This document shows positions 21,596 through 33,245 of a DNA stretch of 64,000 nucleotides, piece after piece. This DNA is from Muscardinus avellanarius (lineage: Eukaryota > Chordata > Mammalia > Rodentia > Gliridae): positions 41,195,944-41,259,943 of the forward strand of contig OY726565.1 of assembly GCA_963383645.1 (NCBI GenBank), given 5' to 3'. The position numbers were made by a program, and so were the translations under genes. Within the stretch, counting starts at the first letter, position 1, and every line of letters begins with the position of its first letter. The notes under the pieces were generated by a model. The model saw only the letters and a program-made list of their open reading frames with translations. It was not told the DNA's origin and searched no databases.

Positions 21596-21800
21596 GAGCT
21601 GGGTATGGTAGTACATACTTGCAATCCTAGTACTTGAGAGGCTGAGACAGGAGAATTACAGGTTCAAGGCCAGCCTCAGCAATTTAGTGAAACCCTGTTT
21701 CAAAAAATAAATAAAAACAAAAAGTCCTTGGAGTATAGCTCAGAGATTGAATGCTTCTGAGTCTAATCCCAAGTACAATAAATAAAAATTATAAAAAAGA
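21596..21800 (+). mobile_element. B1-dID-type SINE
   Basis: 'agctgggtatggtagtacat' to 'tctaatcccaagtacaata', followed by an A/G-rich tail. Confidence 0.85.
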
Positions 21801-21974
21801 AAGAGAAGAAAGAAGAGAGTAACACTATGCTATTCCTGAGATTTTAAGATCTCTACCTTGAGGTCCCCTCTCCACCTTCCAGAATATTCTTGTACATGTT
21901 TGTTGTATACTGTTGAGAATTTATTATTTCAAATTAAAAACAACTCTTAGTGAGAAGAACAGAAAATGTTTGTC

Positions 21975-22307
21975 TAATTTCTACTCTTTCTTTTTTTAAA
22001 TTTTGTATTGGTGCATTATATTCATACATCATATTGGGGTAAAAAGCTTGTGTGTACATACATGTACACATCACTGATTTAACCCCTACCCAATTCCCAC
22101 CCCATTCCCTCCCCGTCCATCCTTCCCTTTTAGGGAGAAATGGGTCATAGGAGGAACTCTAGATGAAAAAGGAAATCCTATAGAGGAGCATACAAGGCAA
22201 CCTGAAGGAGGAGAAAGGAGGGGGGAAGAGGAAAATCTCTAAAACACACATGTACTTAAACATAGCGAAGTCAACCACTAAACCAAGTAATTTCTACTCT
22301 TTCTTTT
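21975..22307 (-). mobile_element. Short twin-primed L1 insertion with 20-bp TSD
   Basis: Exact 20-bp duplication 'taatttctactctttctttt' at 21,975-21,994 and 22,288-22,307. Between them, ~21,995-22,130 is the L1 3' end in minus orientation ('attggtgcattatattcata', 'attcccaccccattccctcc') and ~22,131-22,287 is the adjoining upstream 3' UTR in plus orientation ('gggagaaatgggtcatagga', 'gaggagcatacaaggcaacc'). The two pieces are neighbours in the parent L1, so this is a classic 5' inversion. Confidence 0.9.
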
Positions 22308-22437
22308 GATGATCACCACCCTGATGAGAAATGTAAGAAAAGATGATAGATAACCCTGCTTTGGAAAGATTTTTTTTTTTTACTCTTTAATCTGTTTATT
22401 GATGATGGGGGAAATTATCTGACACATAATAAAAGTC

Positions 22438-24780
22438 TTTTTTTTTTAATCATACATCACTTTGGAATGCAAGACTTGAGAGGATATACAAGCACATATC
22501 ATCCAATAAGCCCTCATTCAACCCCCATCCCATTCCCTCCCCCTCCCTCAATCCTATGCTTAATTGGTAATTATCTTTGATATAATTGTTTATGCACCTC
22601 ATGAGTTTTAAAGAGATTCCATCCCCTCCCCTCTGATTGGTCACCTTAATTGCTTTTCAATAGGGCCCTTTCTACTACTCGACCTCCTCCTGTTACCCCT
22701 TTCCTCCTAGTTCTTGCTAATTAGGGGAAGCATCTAGATTTTATTTTCTGTGCTATTTCTCTGTGCATGCCGCATTGCAAGTTCCGATTCCACTTTTGAC
22801 GGCCCCAGTAGTGGCCTGGCCACCCGAAGGACTCTGATCCCAACCTCACTGGCTCCAGCACCAGCCTTGCCTCATGGGAGGCCCTGATCCTGGCCTCGCT
22901 GGCCTCTGCACCAAACTAACCCCTCAGCTGGTTCCTCTCCCGGCCTCAGAGTCCCCAGCACTGGCCTAGCCTCATGACAGGCTCCGATTCTGGCCACACT
23001 GACCCTGGCACCAGCCTAAACCCTCAGCAGGCTCCTATCCTGGTCTCGCAAGTCCCAGCTCCATGCTTGCTTCACAGCAGTTTCCGATCCCAGCCTCACT
23101 GGCTCTGGCACTGGCATTACCCCTCGGCAGAGTCCGATCCCGGCCTCATAGGTCCCATCACTGATCTTGCCTCACAACAGGCTCTGGTTCCGACCTTGCT
23201 GGCCTTGGCACTGGCCTAACCCCTCAGCTGGTGCCGATCCCTGCCTTGGATGCCTCAGTAGTGGCCTTGCCTCACGGAAGGCTCCGGTCTCAGCATCGTT
23301 GTCCCCAGCACTGACCTCACCCCTTGGCAAGCTCCGATTCCAGCCTCAGAGGCCCCAGCACCAGCCATACCTCAAGGCAGGCTCCGATCCCAGCCTCGCT
23401 GGCCCCGGCACCAGCCTAACCCCTTGGCAGGCTCCTATCCAGGCCTCGGAGGCCCCAGCACCAGCCTTGCCTCACAGTATGCTCCAATCCCAGCCTTGTT
23501 GGCCCCAGCCCTGGCCTAACCCCTCAGCAGGCTCCAATCCTGGCCGCGGAGGCCCCAGCACCAGCCTTGTTTCACGGCAGGCTCCAATCCTGGCCTCGCT
23601 GGCCCTGGCACTGGCCTAAACCCTTGGCAGGCTCTGATTCCAGCCTCGGAGACCCCAGAACCAGCCTTGCTCATGGCAGGCTCTGATCCCAGCCTCACAG
23701 ACCCTGGGACAAGCCTAACCCCTTGGCAAACTCTGATCCCAGCTTCAGAGGCTTCAGTAGCGGCCTTGTCTCATGGCAGGCTCTGATCCCAGCCTTGCTG
23801 ACCCCAGGACCGGCCTAATTCCTCAGCAGGCTCTGATCCTGGCTTCAGAGGCCCCAGCACCAGCCTTGCCTCACAGCAGGCTCCGATCCCAGCCTCACTG
23901 ACCCTGGCACCGACCTAACCCCTTGACAGACTCCAATCCTGTTCTCAGAGGCCCCATCACCTGCCTTGCCTCACTGCAGGCTTCGATCCCGGCCTTGCTG
24001 GCCCTGGCACCAGCCTCACCCCTTGGCAGGCTCCGATCCGAGCACCCTCTTCACCCAGCAGGTTGTTCCACATTCCCAAGGGTGCGTGGAGGTAGTAATC
24101 TGCCTCTAAGGTAATTTCTTCAAAATTTCAGGTGTATTATGTCAGATCTCTACCTCCCCTGAGTACTTTTCACTGCCAATGCGACTGTTTCCACCATTTC
24201 AAATCTTTCCCAAGCTCTTTTCCCATACCGCATAATGTCCAATATTCCTAAGCATGCGAGACAGTAGCATTCAATCTTTGGGGTAATTTCTTCAGAGGAT
24301 CAGGGTGGATTGGATCAGATGTCTGCCTCTCCCAAATCCAAATATCCACTGCCACCTCAGCCACTGCTGCTGCCACCGCCTTCCTCCTAGGTCTCTGCTA
24401 GGCTCTCTCCTTACAGGTGATGTCCCAGATTCTTAACGATGTAGAGAAGCAGCAGTCCTCCTTCATGGGGAATTTTTCCAAAAGTTCCAGTTCAGATGGA
24501 TATGTTTTGTCTGCATCTCCAGTATTTTAGCTGCTGCCATGGCCATCTTAACCCCTCTCAAATATTTTTCTTTTTTCGTTCCCTCCCCCCCCTTTTTTAA
24601 ATAAGAGAAGAGAGTATGTGTGGTTTGGGGAGGATGTGGGATCAGGCACTCGGTAGCGATGAAAATATTTTTTCCTTTCCGGGTGGGAGGGGGGTCTCCT
24701 AAGGGTGCCCCGCCCATGCTTGCCCACCCTCCTGGGGTCAGGGCCATGCAGCCCGGACCTCCAGGGCCTGGAAAGCTTTA
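22438..24780 (-). mobile_element. SVA-like composite retroelement, copy 3 (older variant)
   Basis: Same order as copy 2: L1-derived module (~22,445-22,760), VNTR (~22,790-24,060), middle region (~24,060-24,640). The sense 5' end differs: instead of 120-bp units there is ~120 bp of other GC-rich sequence (24,660-24,775: 'gtgccccgcccatgcttgcc'). VNTR units are strongly diverged and the duplicated middle region is easier to read. No clear target-site duplication (at most 'aaagtcttt' / 'aaagcttt'). Probably an earlier subfamily. Confidence 0.8.
22790..24060 (-). repeat. Diverged 100-bp VNTR (composite copy 3)
   Basis: Alternating 'cctaacccct..gcaggctc' and 'ccttgcctca..gcaggctc' half-units, about 12-13 pairs, much more mutated than in copies 2 and 4. 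Confidence 0.85.
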
Positions 24781-24839
24781 AATAGATTTAAATAGATGAC
24801 TATTTAGTGCCACTGGTTCCATGAAACAATTGGCAGGTT

Positions 24840-25088
24840 CATGAGAAGAAACATATATATTAATATACTAAATTATTATTTCTATATATTAATGTATGAA
24901 AATATATTATATTAAATATATTATATATAATATAATCATATAAAATTTAATATATTATAATTATAATGCATATTATTTTTATAATAAATATAACTGATTA
25001 TATCAATCAATATAACTAATATAATTAGTTATAATTATATATTATATAAATTATATTAAATATGTTAATAAATGGAAATAAATATTAA

Positions 25089-25090
<2 letters not shown>
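24840..25090. repeat. AT-rich low-complexity tract
   Basis: Runs of 'tatatta', 'ataattat' and similar with little other content. Confidence 0.8.
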
Positions 25091-25121
<31 letters not shown>

Positions 25122-25128
25122 GTGTGTT
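25091..25128 (+). repeat. (TG)n microsatellite
   Basis: Near-pure TG repeat with one 'cg' interruption. Confidence 0.95.
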
Positions 25129-25940
25129 CAGAAACACTTTTCTAAACAGATGTTCAGGGGTTCCAGAAACCTAAAATATGGAAAGAATGTGTCAGAAGCC
25201 TATCACTTATCACTGGAGCTCAATGGTTATTCTGAGCCTAGAAATAAAAATTACTCAGTGTTATGAACCATTTGAAATAGTGTTTCCATGTTGGTTTGAT
25301 CCCCTCCCTTCTCTGACAAAATTGTAGCCAAACAGCAAGTCAAATTAAACATTTTCCTCTGCATTATATGAGATAAAGAGAAGCCTGAAGTGAGGAATAG
25401 AGGAAGTGAGTCTACAGAGCCAGAGTATGTGCCGATGTTACAGTGCCCAGGGCCCCTGCTGTGACAGCCATGCTATAATAAAAGTGTGTATACCAATTAC
25501 TAAACTGGAACCAGGCAAGGAGGTGGAAGTGAAGAAAAAACTTGAAAGATTATACAAAATAGAAAGCTCAGAAGAAAAGAGGTAAGGAAGATCCAGGTCA
25601 TTCTCTGAGATTGGCAAAAATTAAAGCTAGAAGAAAGGATTTGTTCTAAGAAAGTCTTTGTTTCTACAATAAATAAATGATTTCTGAAAGAACAAAATAG
25701 ATCCCTTAGGCCCTAGTACAAAGTTAAAATCTCATTGAAATATGGAAAAAAAAAAGCTGTTGTGTTTTCCTCCCATTCTATTCTATGTATTATCTGGAGA
25801 TAGAAAAGCAATTACACCAAAAATACATACATGAAGGTATGCCCTTTGCATTGAACAAATATTATTTTGGGTTTTTGATTAGTTGTATTTTTCTGAGAAC
25901 AAAGTCTAGAAGAATGGTACATTAAAAAATAAACTGTACC
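25129..25940. other. Unique-looking intergenic DNA
   Basis: No recognisable repeat or gene. Confidence 0.4.
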
Positions 25941-26146
25941 AGCCAGGAGTGGTGACACACGGTTGTAATCCCAGGACTTGAGAAGGTGAGACAGAAGGAT
26001 CACAGGTTCGAAGTCAGCCTCGACAACTTAGCAAGGCCCTTCACAACTTAGTGAGACCCTGTTTCCAAGTAAGAAATAAAATCGGGCTGGGATTTATTTC
26101 AGAGGTAAAATGCCTCTGGGTTCAATCCCCGGTGCTACACATACAC
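25941..26146 (+). mobile_element. B1-dID-type SINE
   Basis: 'agccaggagtggtgacacac', 'ggttcgaagtcagcctcgac', and right half 'gggttcaatccccggtgcta'. 'ctgtacc' appears on both flanks. Confidence 0.85.
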
Positions 26147-26149
26147 ATA

Positions 26150-26965
26150 ACAAAATCTGTACCAAAAAAATTTAAAATTTTTTCTACATATAGAGAGAAG
26201 TGTGGTGTGGAGACCTTTATGAAAAAGCATTAAGCCAACTATGTTTGATAACTCTAAGGCTGGTTGGACAGAGCATGCTGCCTCTAATATCACTCACAGT
26301 TCTAAACCTGCTGATTTAGAGAAAGCCAGCCCAAGACACTGTGATCCTGGTTATTGCTCTGTAATGATGGAGCAGCCACAGTCACAGCCGGTCTGTTTCA
26401 ACCTGACTTGGACACCAAGCCCTTTTGCTTCAGTACTCCTTTCTTATCCACCCCTCTTTTCAGGACATGCATTCTCTCTGTGGCTCTCCAGGGATGCAGG
26501 GATGCCCATCACCTGACCTGACCAATGCTGGCCATTCCTGCTTTCTCCTTGTGGTTCATATCTGAAGGTCTAAAATCTCTTTGCACCTCAGGTAATGCTG
26601 GCTTGGTTGATTCAATTAAGGTAGTAAAGGCAGTTATTCTGTTTTATCTTTGAGGCAAAACAATGCTTAAAAGCATTCATATCTCTAAAAGAGTCTTTGG
26701 GAGTTAGGTGAATAGTGGCGTGCCTGGTCCTTAAGAAAGCTTGTACAAGAAAAATGTCTGATAGGCAGATCTAAAGTGCCCCTCAGACTACACTTGGGAA
26801 ACAGCTGGAAGAAGCTATAGTTTTGGCTGTCAGACTGAACCAGCTCTCTTCTCATCAATTCCTAAGTCACTGACTCCTAACTAAAAGGGCAAGAACATTT
26901 ATTGGGCTTTGCAATGCGTTGTGGATTCAAAGGAAGGCACCTTAAATTCTAAATGCATTTTCTTT
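26150..26965. other. Unique-looking intergenic DNA
   Basis: A 91-codon plus-strand ORF (26,241-26,516) has no recognisable motif or supporting splice structure. I do not call it. Confidence 0.4.
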
Positions 26966-27065
26966 TCTTTTTTTTTTTTATCTGTTGGGGAAGGGGTGTG
27001 TGTGCTGAGGATCGATACCAGAAAGGGCATTCTACCTCTTCAAAGCTACATTCACAGCCATTTTT
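26966..27065 (-). mobile_element. B1-dID-type SINE, left piece (split by composite copy 4)
   Basis: T-run then 'ctgaggatcgataccagaaa', 'attctacctcttcaaagcta', 'cacagccattttt': right half of a SINE in minus orientation. The remaining left half is at 30,924-31,059. Confidence 0.8.
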
Positions 27066-27480
27066 TTTCAACAATATTATTTATTTATTTTAATTAATTT
27101 ATTTTTTAAATTGGTGCATTGTAGTCATATATCAATCACATTGGAGTACAAATTGGAGTACAAGACTTGAGAGGATATACAAGCACACATCATCCAATTA
27201 GCCCTCCTCCAGCCACCATCCCATTCCCTCCGCCTCCCTCCATCCCACACTTCTTTGGTGATTTACTTTGATACATTTGTTTATGTACCTCCTGCGTTTT
27301 AAAGAGGCTCCGTCCTCCAGTATTACATACCCTCTGATTGGTCACATTAGTTGCTTCACTATAGGGCCCTTTCTATAGCTCAACCTCTTCCTGTTGCCCT
27401 TTTCCTCCTAGTTATTGCTGATTAAGAGAAGAGTCTGATTTATATTTTCTGCGATATTTCTCTGTGCATGCTGCGTTGCA

Positions 27481-30045
27481 AGTACCAATCCCACTCTTGA
27501 TGGTCCCAGTAGTGGCCTGGCTACTCAGTGGACTGATCCAGATCTCGCTGGCTCAAGCAGCGGCCTTGCCTAATGGGAGGCCCCAGTTCTGGTCTCGCTG
27601 GCCCCTGCACCGGTCTAACCCCTAAGCTGGCTTTGGTCCCGACCTTGGAGGCCGCAGGAGTGAACTTGCCTCACGCCAGGCTCCGATGCTGGCCATTGGC
27701 CCCTGCACCGGTCTAACCCCTTGGCAGGATTCCAATCCCGGCCTCGAAAGCCCCAGCACCGGCCTAGCCTCATGGCAGGCTCCAATGCCGGCCTCGTTGG
27801 CCCCAGCACCAGCCTAACCCCTCGGCAGGCTCCGATCCCAGCCTCGGAGGCCCCAGCACTGGTCATGCCTCAAGGCAGGCACCGATGCCGGCTTCGCTGG
27901 CCCCAGCACCGGCCTAACCCCTCGGCAGGCTCCGATCACGGATTTGGAGGCCCCAGTACCGGCCTTGCCTCAAGGCAGGCTCCGATGCCAGCCTCGCTGG
28001 CCCCAGCACCGGCCTAACCCCTCGACAGGCTCTTATCCTGGCCTCAGAGGCCCCAGTACCGGCCTTGGCTCACGGCAGGCTCCGATGCCGGCCTCACTGG
28101 CCCCAGCACCGGCCTAACCCCTCGGCAGGCTCTGATCCCGGCCTCGGAGGCCCAAGCACTGGTCATGCCTCAAGGCAGGCTCCGATGCCGGCCTCGCTGG
28201 CCCCAGCACCGGCCTAACCCCTCGGCAGGCTCTTATCCTGGCCTCGAGGCCCCAGTACCAGCCTTGGCTCAAGGCAGGCTCCGATGCCGGCCTCGCTGGC
28301 CCCAGCACCGGCCTAACCCCTCGGCAGGCTCTTATCCTGGCCTCGGAGGCCCCAGTACCGGCCTTGCCTCACGGCAGGCTCCGATGCCGGCCTCACTGGC
28401 CCCAGCACCGGCTTAACCCCTCGGCATGCTCCGATCCCAGCCTCGGAGGCCCCAGCACTGGTCATGCCTCACGGCAGGCTCCGATGCCGGCCTCGCTGGC
28501 CCCAGCACCGGCCTAACCCCTCGGCAGGCTCTTATCCTGGCCTCGGAGGCCCCAGTACCGGCCTTGCCTCAAGGCAGGCTCCGATGGCGGCCTCTCTGGC
28601 CCCAGCACCGGCCTAACCCATTGGCAGGCTCCGATCCCGGATTTGGAGGCCCCAGCCCTGGTCATGCATCAAGGCAGGCTCCGATGCCGGCCTCGCTGGC
28701 CCCAGCACCGGCCTAACCCCTCAGCAGGCTCTTATCCTGGCCTCGGAGGCCCCAGTACCGGCCTTGCCTCACGGCAGGCTCCTATGCCGGCCTCGCTGAC
28801 CCCAGCACCGGCCTAACCCCTCAGCAGGCTCTTGTCCTGGCCTCGGAGGCCCCAGTACCGGCCCTGCCTCACGGCAGGCTCCGATGCCAGCCTCGCTGGC
28901 CCCAGCACCGGCCTAACCCCTCGGCAGGCTCTGATCCCGGCCTCGGAGGCCCCAGCACTGGTCATGCCTCAAGGCAGGCTCCGATGCCGGCCTCGCTGGC
29001 CCCAGCACCGGTCTAACCCCTCGGCAGGCTCTTATCCTGGCCTCGGAGGCCCCAGTACCGGCCTTGCCTCACGGCAGGCTTCGATACCGGCCTTGCTGGC
29101 CCCAGCACCGGCCTAACCCCTCGGCAGGCTCTTATCCTGGCCTCGGAGGCCCCAGTACCGGCCTTGCCTCAAGGCATGCTCCGATGACGGCCTCGCTGGC
29201 CCCAGCACCGGCCTAACCCCTCGGCAGGCTCTGATCCCGGCCTCGGAGGCCCAAGCACTGGTCATGCCTCAAGGCAGGCTCCGATGCCGGCCTCGCTGGC
29301 CCCAGCACCGGCCTAACCCCTTGGCAGGCTCTTATCCTGGCCTCGGAGGCCCCAGTACCGGCCTTGCCTCACGGCAGGCTCCGATGCCGGCCTCGCTGGC
29401 CCCAGCACCGGCCTAACCCCTCGGCAGGCTCTTATCCTGGCCTCGGAGGCCCCAGTACCGGCATTGCCTCAAGGCAGGCTCCGATGCCGGCCTCGCTGGC
29501 CCCAGCACCGGCCTAACCCCTCGGCAGTCTCCGATCCCGGCCTCGGAGGCCCCAGCACTGGTCATGCCTCACAGCAGGCTCCGATGCCGGCCTCGCTGGC
29601 CCCAGCACCGGCTTAACCCCTCGGCAGGCTCTTATCCTGGCCTCGGAGGCCCCAGTACCGGTCTTGCCTCAAGGCAGACTCCGATGCCGGCCTCGCTGGC
29701 CCCAGCACCGGCCTAAGCCCTCGGCAGGCTCCAATCACGGCCTCGGATGCCCCAGCACTGGTCATGCCTCAAGGCAGGCTCCGATGCCGGCCTCGCTGAC
29801 CCCAGCACCGGCCTAACCTCTCAGCAAGTTCCGGACCCGACCTCGGAGGCCCTAGCACAAGCCTTGCATCAGGGCAGGCTCCAATGCCGGCCTCGCTGGC
29901 CCCAGCATCGGTCTAACCCCTCTGCAGGTTCCAATCCCGGCCACGGAGGCCTCAGTAGTGGCCTTGCCTCACAGCAAGCTCCGATGTCGGCCACTGGCCC
30001 CGGCGCCCGCCTAACCCCTCAGCAGGTTCCGATCACTGTCTCTGT
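27481..30045 (-). repeat. 100-bp GC-rich VNTR, ~25 units (composite copy 4)
   Basis: 'cccagcaccggcctaacccc' falls every 100 bp for long stretches (e.g. 28,501, 28,601, 28,701, 28,801, 28,901). Each unit pairs half A ('ggcctcgctggccccagcac') with half B ('ggcctcggaggccccagtac'). Every unit carries one in-frame TAA ('cctaac'), which limits ORFs. Confidence 0.95.
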
Positions 30046-30525
30046 GGTTATTATTTCAAAGGTTCCAGGTGTCATGTATCAGATCTCTGCCTCCCCCGAA
30101 TATTGGCCACTGGCATTGCCACTGCCTCCACCGTTTCAAATCCTTCCCAGGCTCTTTTTTCACTCTGAATGTTGTCCAGTGTTCCTAAGCATGCGTGATG
30201 GTAGCATTCGACATTTGGTGTAATTTCTCCAAAAAAAATTAAGTTGGTAAGATCCGGTTTCTGCTTCTCCTGAATACAAGTCTCCACCACCATCGCGGGG
30301 AACTCTTTCAACACCGCATTTCTCCTTGGTCTCCACTAAACTCTCTCCTTATATGTGATGTCTGAGATTCTTAACAATATAGAGAAATAGCAGTCCTCTT
30401 TCATGGCAAATTTTTCCATAAGTTCCAGTGCATTTAGATAAGTTTTGTCTGCATCTCCAGTGTCCTGGCATCCATAACGGCTTTCTTACCACCTCTCCGA
30501 TATTTTTCTTTATCTTTTTCTGTTC

Positions 30526-30923
30526 TGGGCCCGGTTTCTCCAGGGGTCTGGCGTGCTACTCGCAGTTCGGCCTGGGGCCCAGAGTCCCGCGACCCGGGCC
30601 CCATCTGGCGTGCCCAGCCCGCGACCCCCGCCCAGAACCCAGCGTCTTACTGGGCCTGGTTTCTCCAGGGGTCTGGCGTGCTATGCGCAGTTCGGCCGGG
30701 ACCCAGAGTCCCGCAACCCGGGCCCCAGCTGGCATGCCCTGTGCTTGACCCCCGCCCAGAACCCAGCGTCTTACTGGGCCTGGTTTCTCCAGGGGTCTGG
30801 CGTGCTACTTGCAGTTCGGCCTGGGGTCCAGAGTCCCGCGACCCGGGCCCCATCTGGCGTGCCCAGCCCGCGACCCCCGCCCAGAACCCAGCGTCTTACT
30901 GGGTCCGGTTTCTCCAGGGGTCT
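30526..30923 (-). repeat. GC-rich 120-125-bp units (composite copy 4, 5' end)
   Basis: 'caggggtctggcgtgctac' and 'agagtcccgc.acccgggcc' recur three times, with a ~5-bp longer unit than in copy 2 ('cagcgtcttactgggc'). Confidence 0.88.
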
Positions 30924-31059
30924 CCATTTTTATTTTAAAGCAAGGTCTCTCTAAGTTATTGATAGTTTTGCTAAGTTGCCAAGGCAACTTAGCCTGTGAT
31001 CTTCCTCTTCTCAGCCTCCCAAGTACTGAGATTACAGACATGTACCACCACACCCAGTT
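30924..31059 (-). mobile_element. B1-dID-type SINE, right piece
   Basis: 'aaagcaaggtctctctaagt', 'ctcagcctcccaagtactga', 'tgtaccaccacacccagttt': left half of the SINE begun at 26,966. Confidence 0.85.
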
Positions 31060-31509
31060 TAGCAGTTTCTTAATAGTAGGGGCCTACACCTATGATCATG
31101 TATGTAATTTTCTCAGTTTTGGATATTCTGATTAAACTAATCCTTCATAAAGAAGTGAGAATTCTTAAACCCCAAATTTAGCCTCTCTATCCCAATCTGC
31201 CAGTCATTCATTCAGCAATAAGGATTGAAATCCTAAAAGGGCTTGAGCCCAGCTTTTTCTCTTCTAGATAATAATTGGTACATTGGCTTGAGGGTTTGTG
31301 ACTTAGATCAAGTTGCTTCTTCCTTTAGAGTATTATCAAGTATATATTTTTCCTCTATGTACTTGAATATAAATAGGTAATGATATTTAAAGAGGATAAA
31401 TATGTTTTAACTGGATATAGATGATTAGATAATGAAAGTAAACCTACCTTATATTTTCTTGGAGATTTTTATGTACTAGATTGTATAAAAAGTGTCTCAT
31501 ACTTCAGCT
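31060..31509. other. Unique-looking intergenic DNA
   Basis: Nothing recognised. Confidence 0.4.
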
Positions 31510-31675
31510 AACTAATTCTCACCATAAATCTATGATTTAGTTATTCTTATGACCATTTTTAAGATAAACTATAACTTAAGGAGTTTAAGAAACTGTTAGC
31601 TCAAGGCCCCAAGGAAGTGTTGGTGTCAGGACTAAAACTCAGTTATGATTCTCAAATCCATGTTTTTAATGACTA
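31510..31675 (-). mobile_element. Ancient MIR SINE fragment
   Basis: 'aactataacttaaggagttt', 'aaggccccaaggaagtg', 'gtcaggactaaaactcagtt' follow antisense MIR order (…taagtaacttgcccaaggtcac…gctgggattcgaacccag…). Confidence 0.55.
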
Positions 31676-31939
31676 GTCATCATTACTAATCTAATATTCA
31701 TTACCAATAGGACAAAAAATTTCTTCCTTTAATCAGTAAACAGAGATATTCTGTAAATCCAATCCTCTTCTGTTTGACTTGTATAAGGAGCAAAATGTTC
31801 AAAAATCTCATACTATGTAAGTATGCTTAAATTTTAGATATTCATTATATTTTATAATAATCACTGATGAAGAAACTTTAAAATTTAAAGAAACTTTGAA
31901 AAATTAAATAAAATTTACTCTCAATCTACTGGTCTTATT

Positions 31940-32270
31940 TAATGATATTCCTACCACTCCAACAGCAGCAAAAGTCAAGGACAATGGGCTGGGATCTACC
32001 ACAGCTCTGGAGGCCAGCAGCCCCAGAGCCAAGGGCACCAGGGGCATCACACTGTACTGTTCACAAAAAAAAGCCAGAGTCAAGAAAGATAATTTCCAAA
32101 AAGAGATGTTGGCTCCAACAGAGGATGGTTTCAAGGATTGAAAACTTTGTAAGTGCATTTGAGAAGTCTCAAAAGGGAAGGCTGAGTTAGGAGCACAGCC
32201 TTGTCCCAGTTTAAAACTTTTGGCAGAAAATTTACTAAATAAATAAATAAATAATAAATAAATAAATATT
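31940..32270 (+). other. Possible decayed processed-transcript remnant, unidentified
   Basis: A GC-richer island in AT-rich DNA ends in an (AAAT)n-like tract (~32,234-32,272). One plus-strand frame is open for ~65 codons then hits stops. Another gives an 82-codon ORF (31,942-32,190). I do not recognise the protein in either frame and see no clear target-site duplication. Could equally be unique sequence. Confidence 0.2.
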
Positions 32271-32422
32271 TTGTTTAACAAACCAGCTTCATTGGAATTT
32301 GGGAAAGAATAATTGGGAAAATATGAATGTGGACTAGGAGAACTAAACCTCCAGCCTCTGAGTCCTGCTCCTTGGAGCCCAGACTCTCCTGCAAAAACTT
32401 AGTAAGACTCTATTTCAAAATG

Positions 32423-32427
<5 letters not shown>

Positions 32428-32455
<28 letters not shown>

Positions 32456-32532
32456 CACATATATAATATTGTATAATATTACATATATAATATTACATAT
32501 ATAATATTGATATCACATATATAATATTGTAT
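32428..32532. repeat. (TA)n with 'catatataatatt' mini-array
   Basis: (TA)n from ~32,430, then several copies of 'acatatataatatt'. Confidence 0.85.
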
Positions 32533-32924
32533 TGGCAGATGACTAAATAAAAAAGCTATATTAATTCTTTTTATTTTCTTATGGAGATTATTGGCTGTGT
32601 CAGGATTAAATATTTAACTTTATATATAACACTTTTTTCTGGCAGATGCTATTGTTCCTCATCCTGTGTTTCCTTTTGTCCCCTGAGTACACGTACACAC
32701 ATCATGTGTATTGACTGTATACCTGATGGTGTTACCTTAACATAATATTGCACAGTGACATTGCAGTCATCTAAGTGTGTTCAAGTATACCCCATTATGT
32801 TCACACAGTGACAAAATTTCCTAGCAATGCATTTCTCCATGAACCCCTGATGCTAAGCATATATAATTAATTCATATATAAAACAAAATATTCATAAAAA
32901 GGACATTCTACCTTTTCAACAACA

Positions 32925-33195
32925 TGAAATAAACCTGAAGGGCATTATGCTAAATGAAATAAGCCAAAGAAAGACAAATAATATATGATCATACTAGGAA
33001 TCTATAAATGTCAAATCCTTAGAGACAGAATATAGAATAGTGGTTGCCAGCAGCTAATATTAAGAAGATGTTGTCCAAATTACAAACTTTTAGTGATAAG
33101 ATTAGTAAGTTATGGAGATTAAATGTTCACCACAGTGACATAGTTAGTAATGCTGTATTATGTATTTGGAATTTTATAGTTGAGATCTGAACTCT

Positions 33196-33245
<50 letters not shown>

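Larger units (their letters stand above)
27066..30923 (-). mobile_element. SVA-like composite retroelement, copy 4 (largest, most homogeneous)
   Basis: 3.86 kb inserted inside a SINE, flanked by 'ccattttt' (27,058-27,065 and 30,924-30,931). Plus-strand order: T/A-rich tail, L1 3'-UTR module (~27,095-27,480), VNTR (27,481-30,045), middle region (30,046-30,525), then 120-125-bp units (30,526-30,923). About 130 bp between the middle region's T-tract and the 5' array, present in copies 1 and 2, is missing here. No coding capacity. Clean units suggest recent expansion or homogenisation. Confidence 0.9.

Noticed and set aside
24840..25090. AT-rich tract considered as a replication origin or matrix attachment region
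   Set aside because: Only composition supports this; no defined motif.
28400..29700. Regular 100-bp spacing considered as a CRISPR array
   Set aside because: Units are contiguous tandem repeats with no unique spacers, in a mammalian genome.
27721..30223. Many 60-158-codon ORFs with repeating peptides rich in Pro, Arg, Ala and Ser across the VNTRs (also 13,230-13,955, 18,348-19,800, 22,974-23,698, 34,119-34,670)
   Set aside because: A 100-bp unit rotates through the three frames, GC-rich content avoids stops, and each unit carries a TAA in one frame. Similar ORFs appear in both strands and all copies, as expected of repeat DNA.
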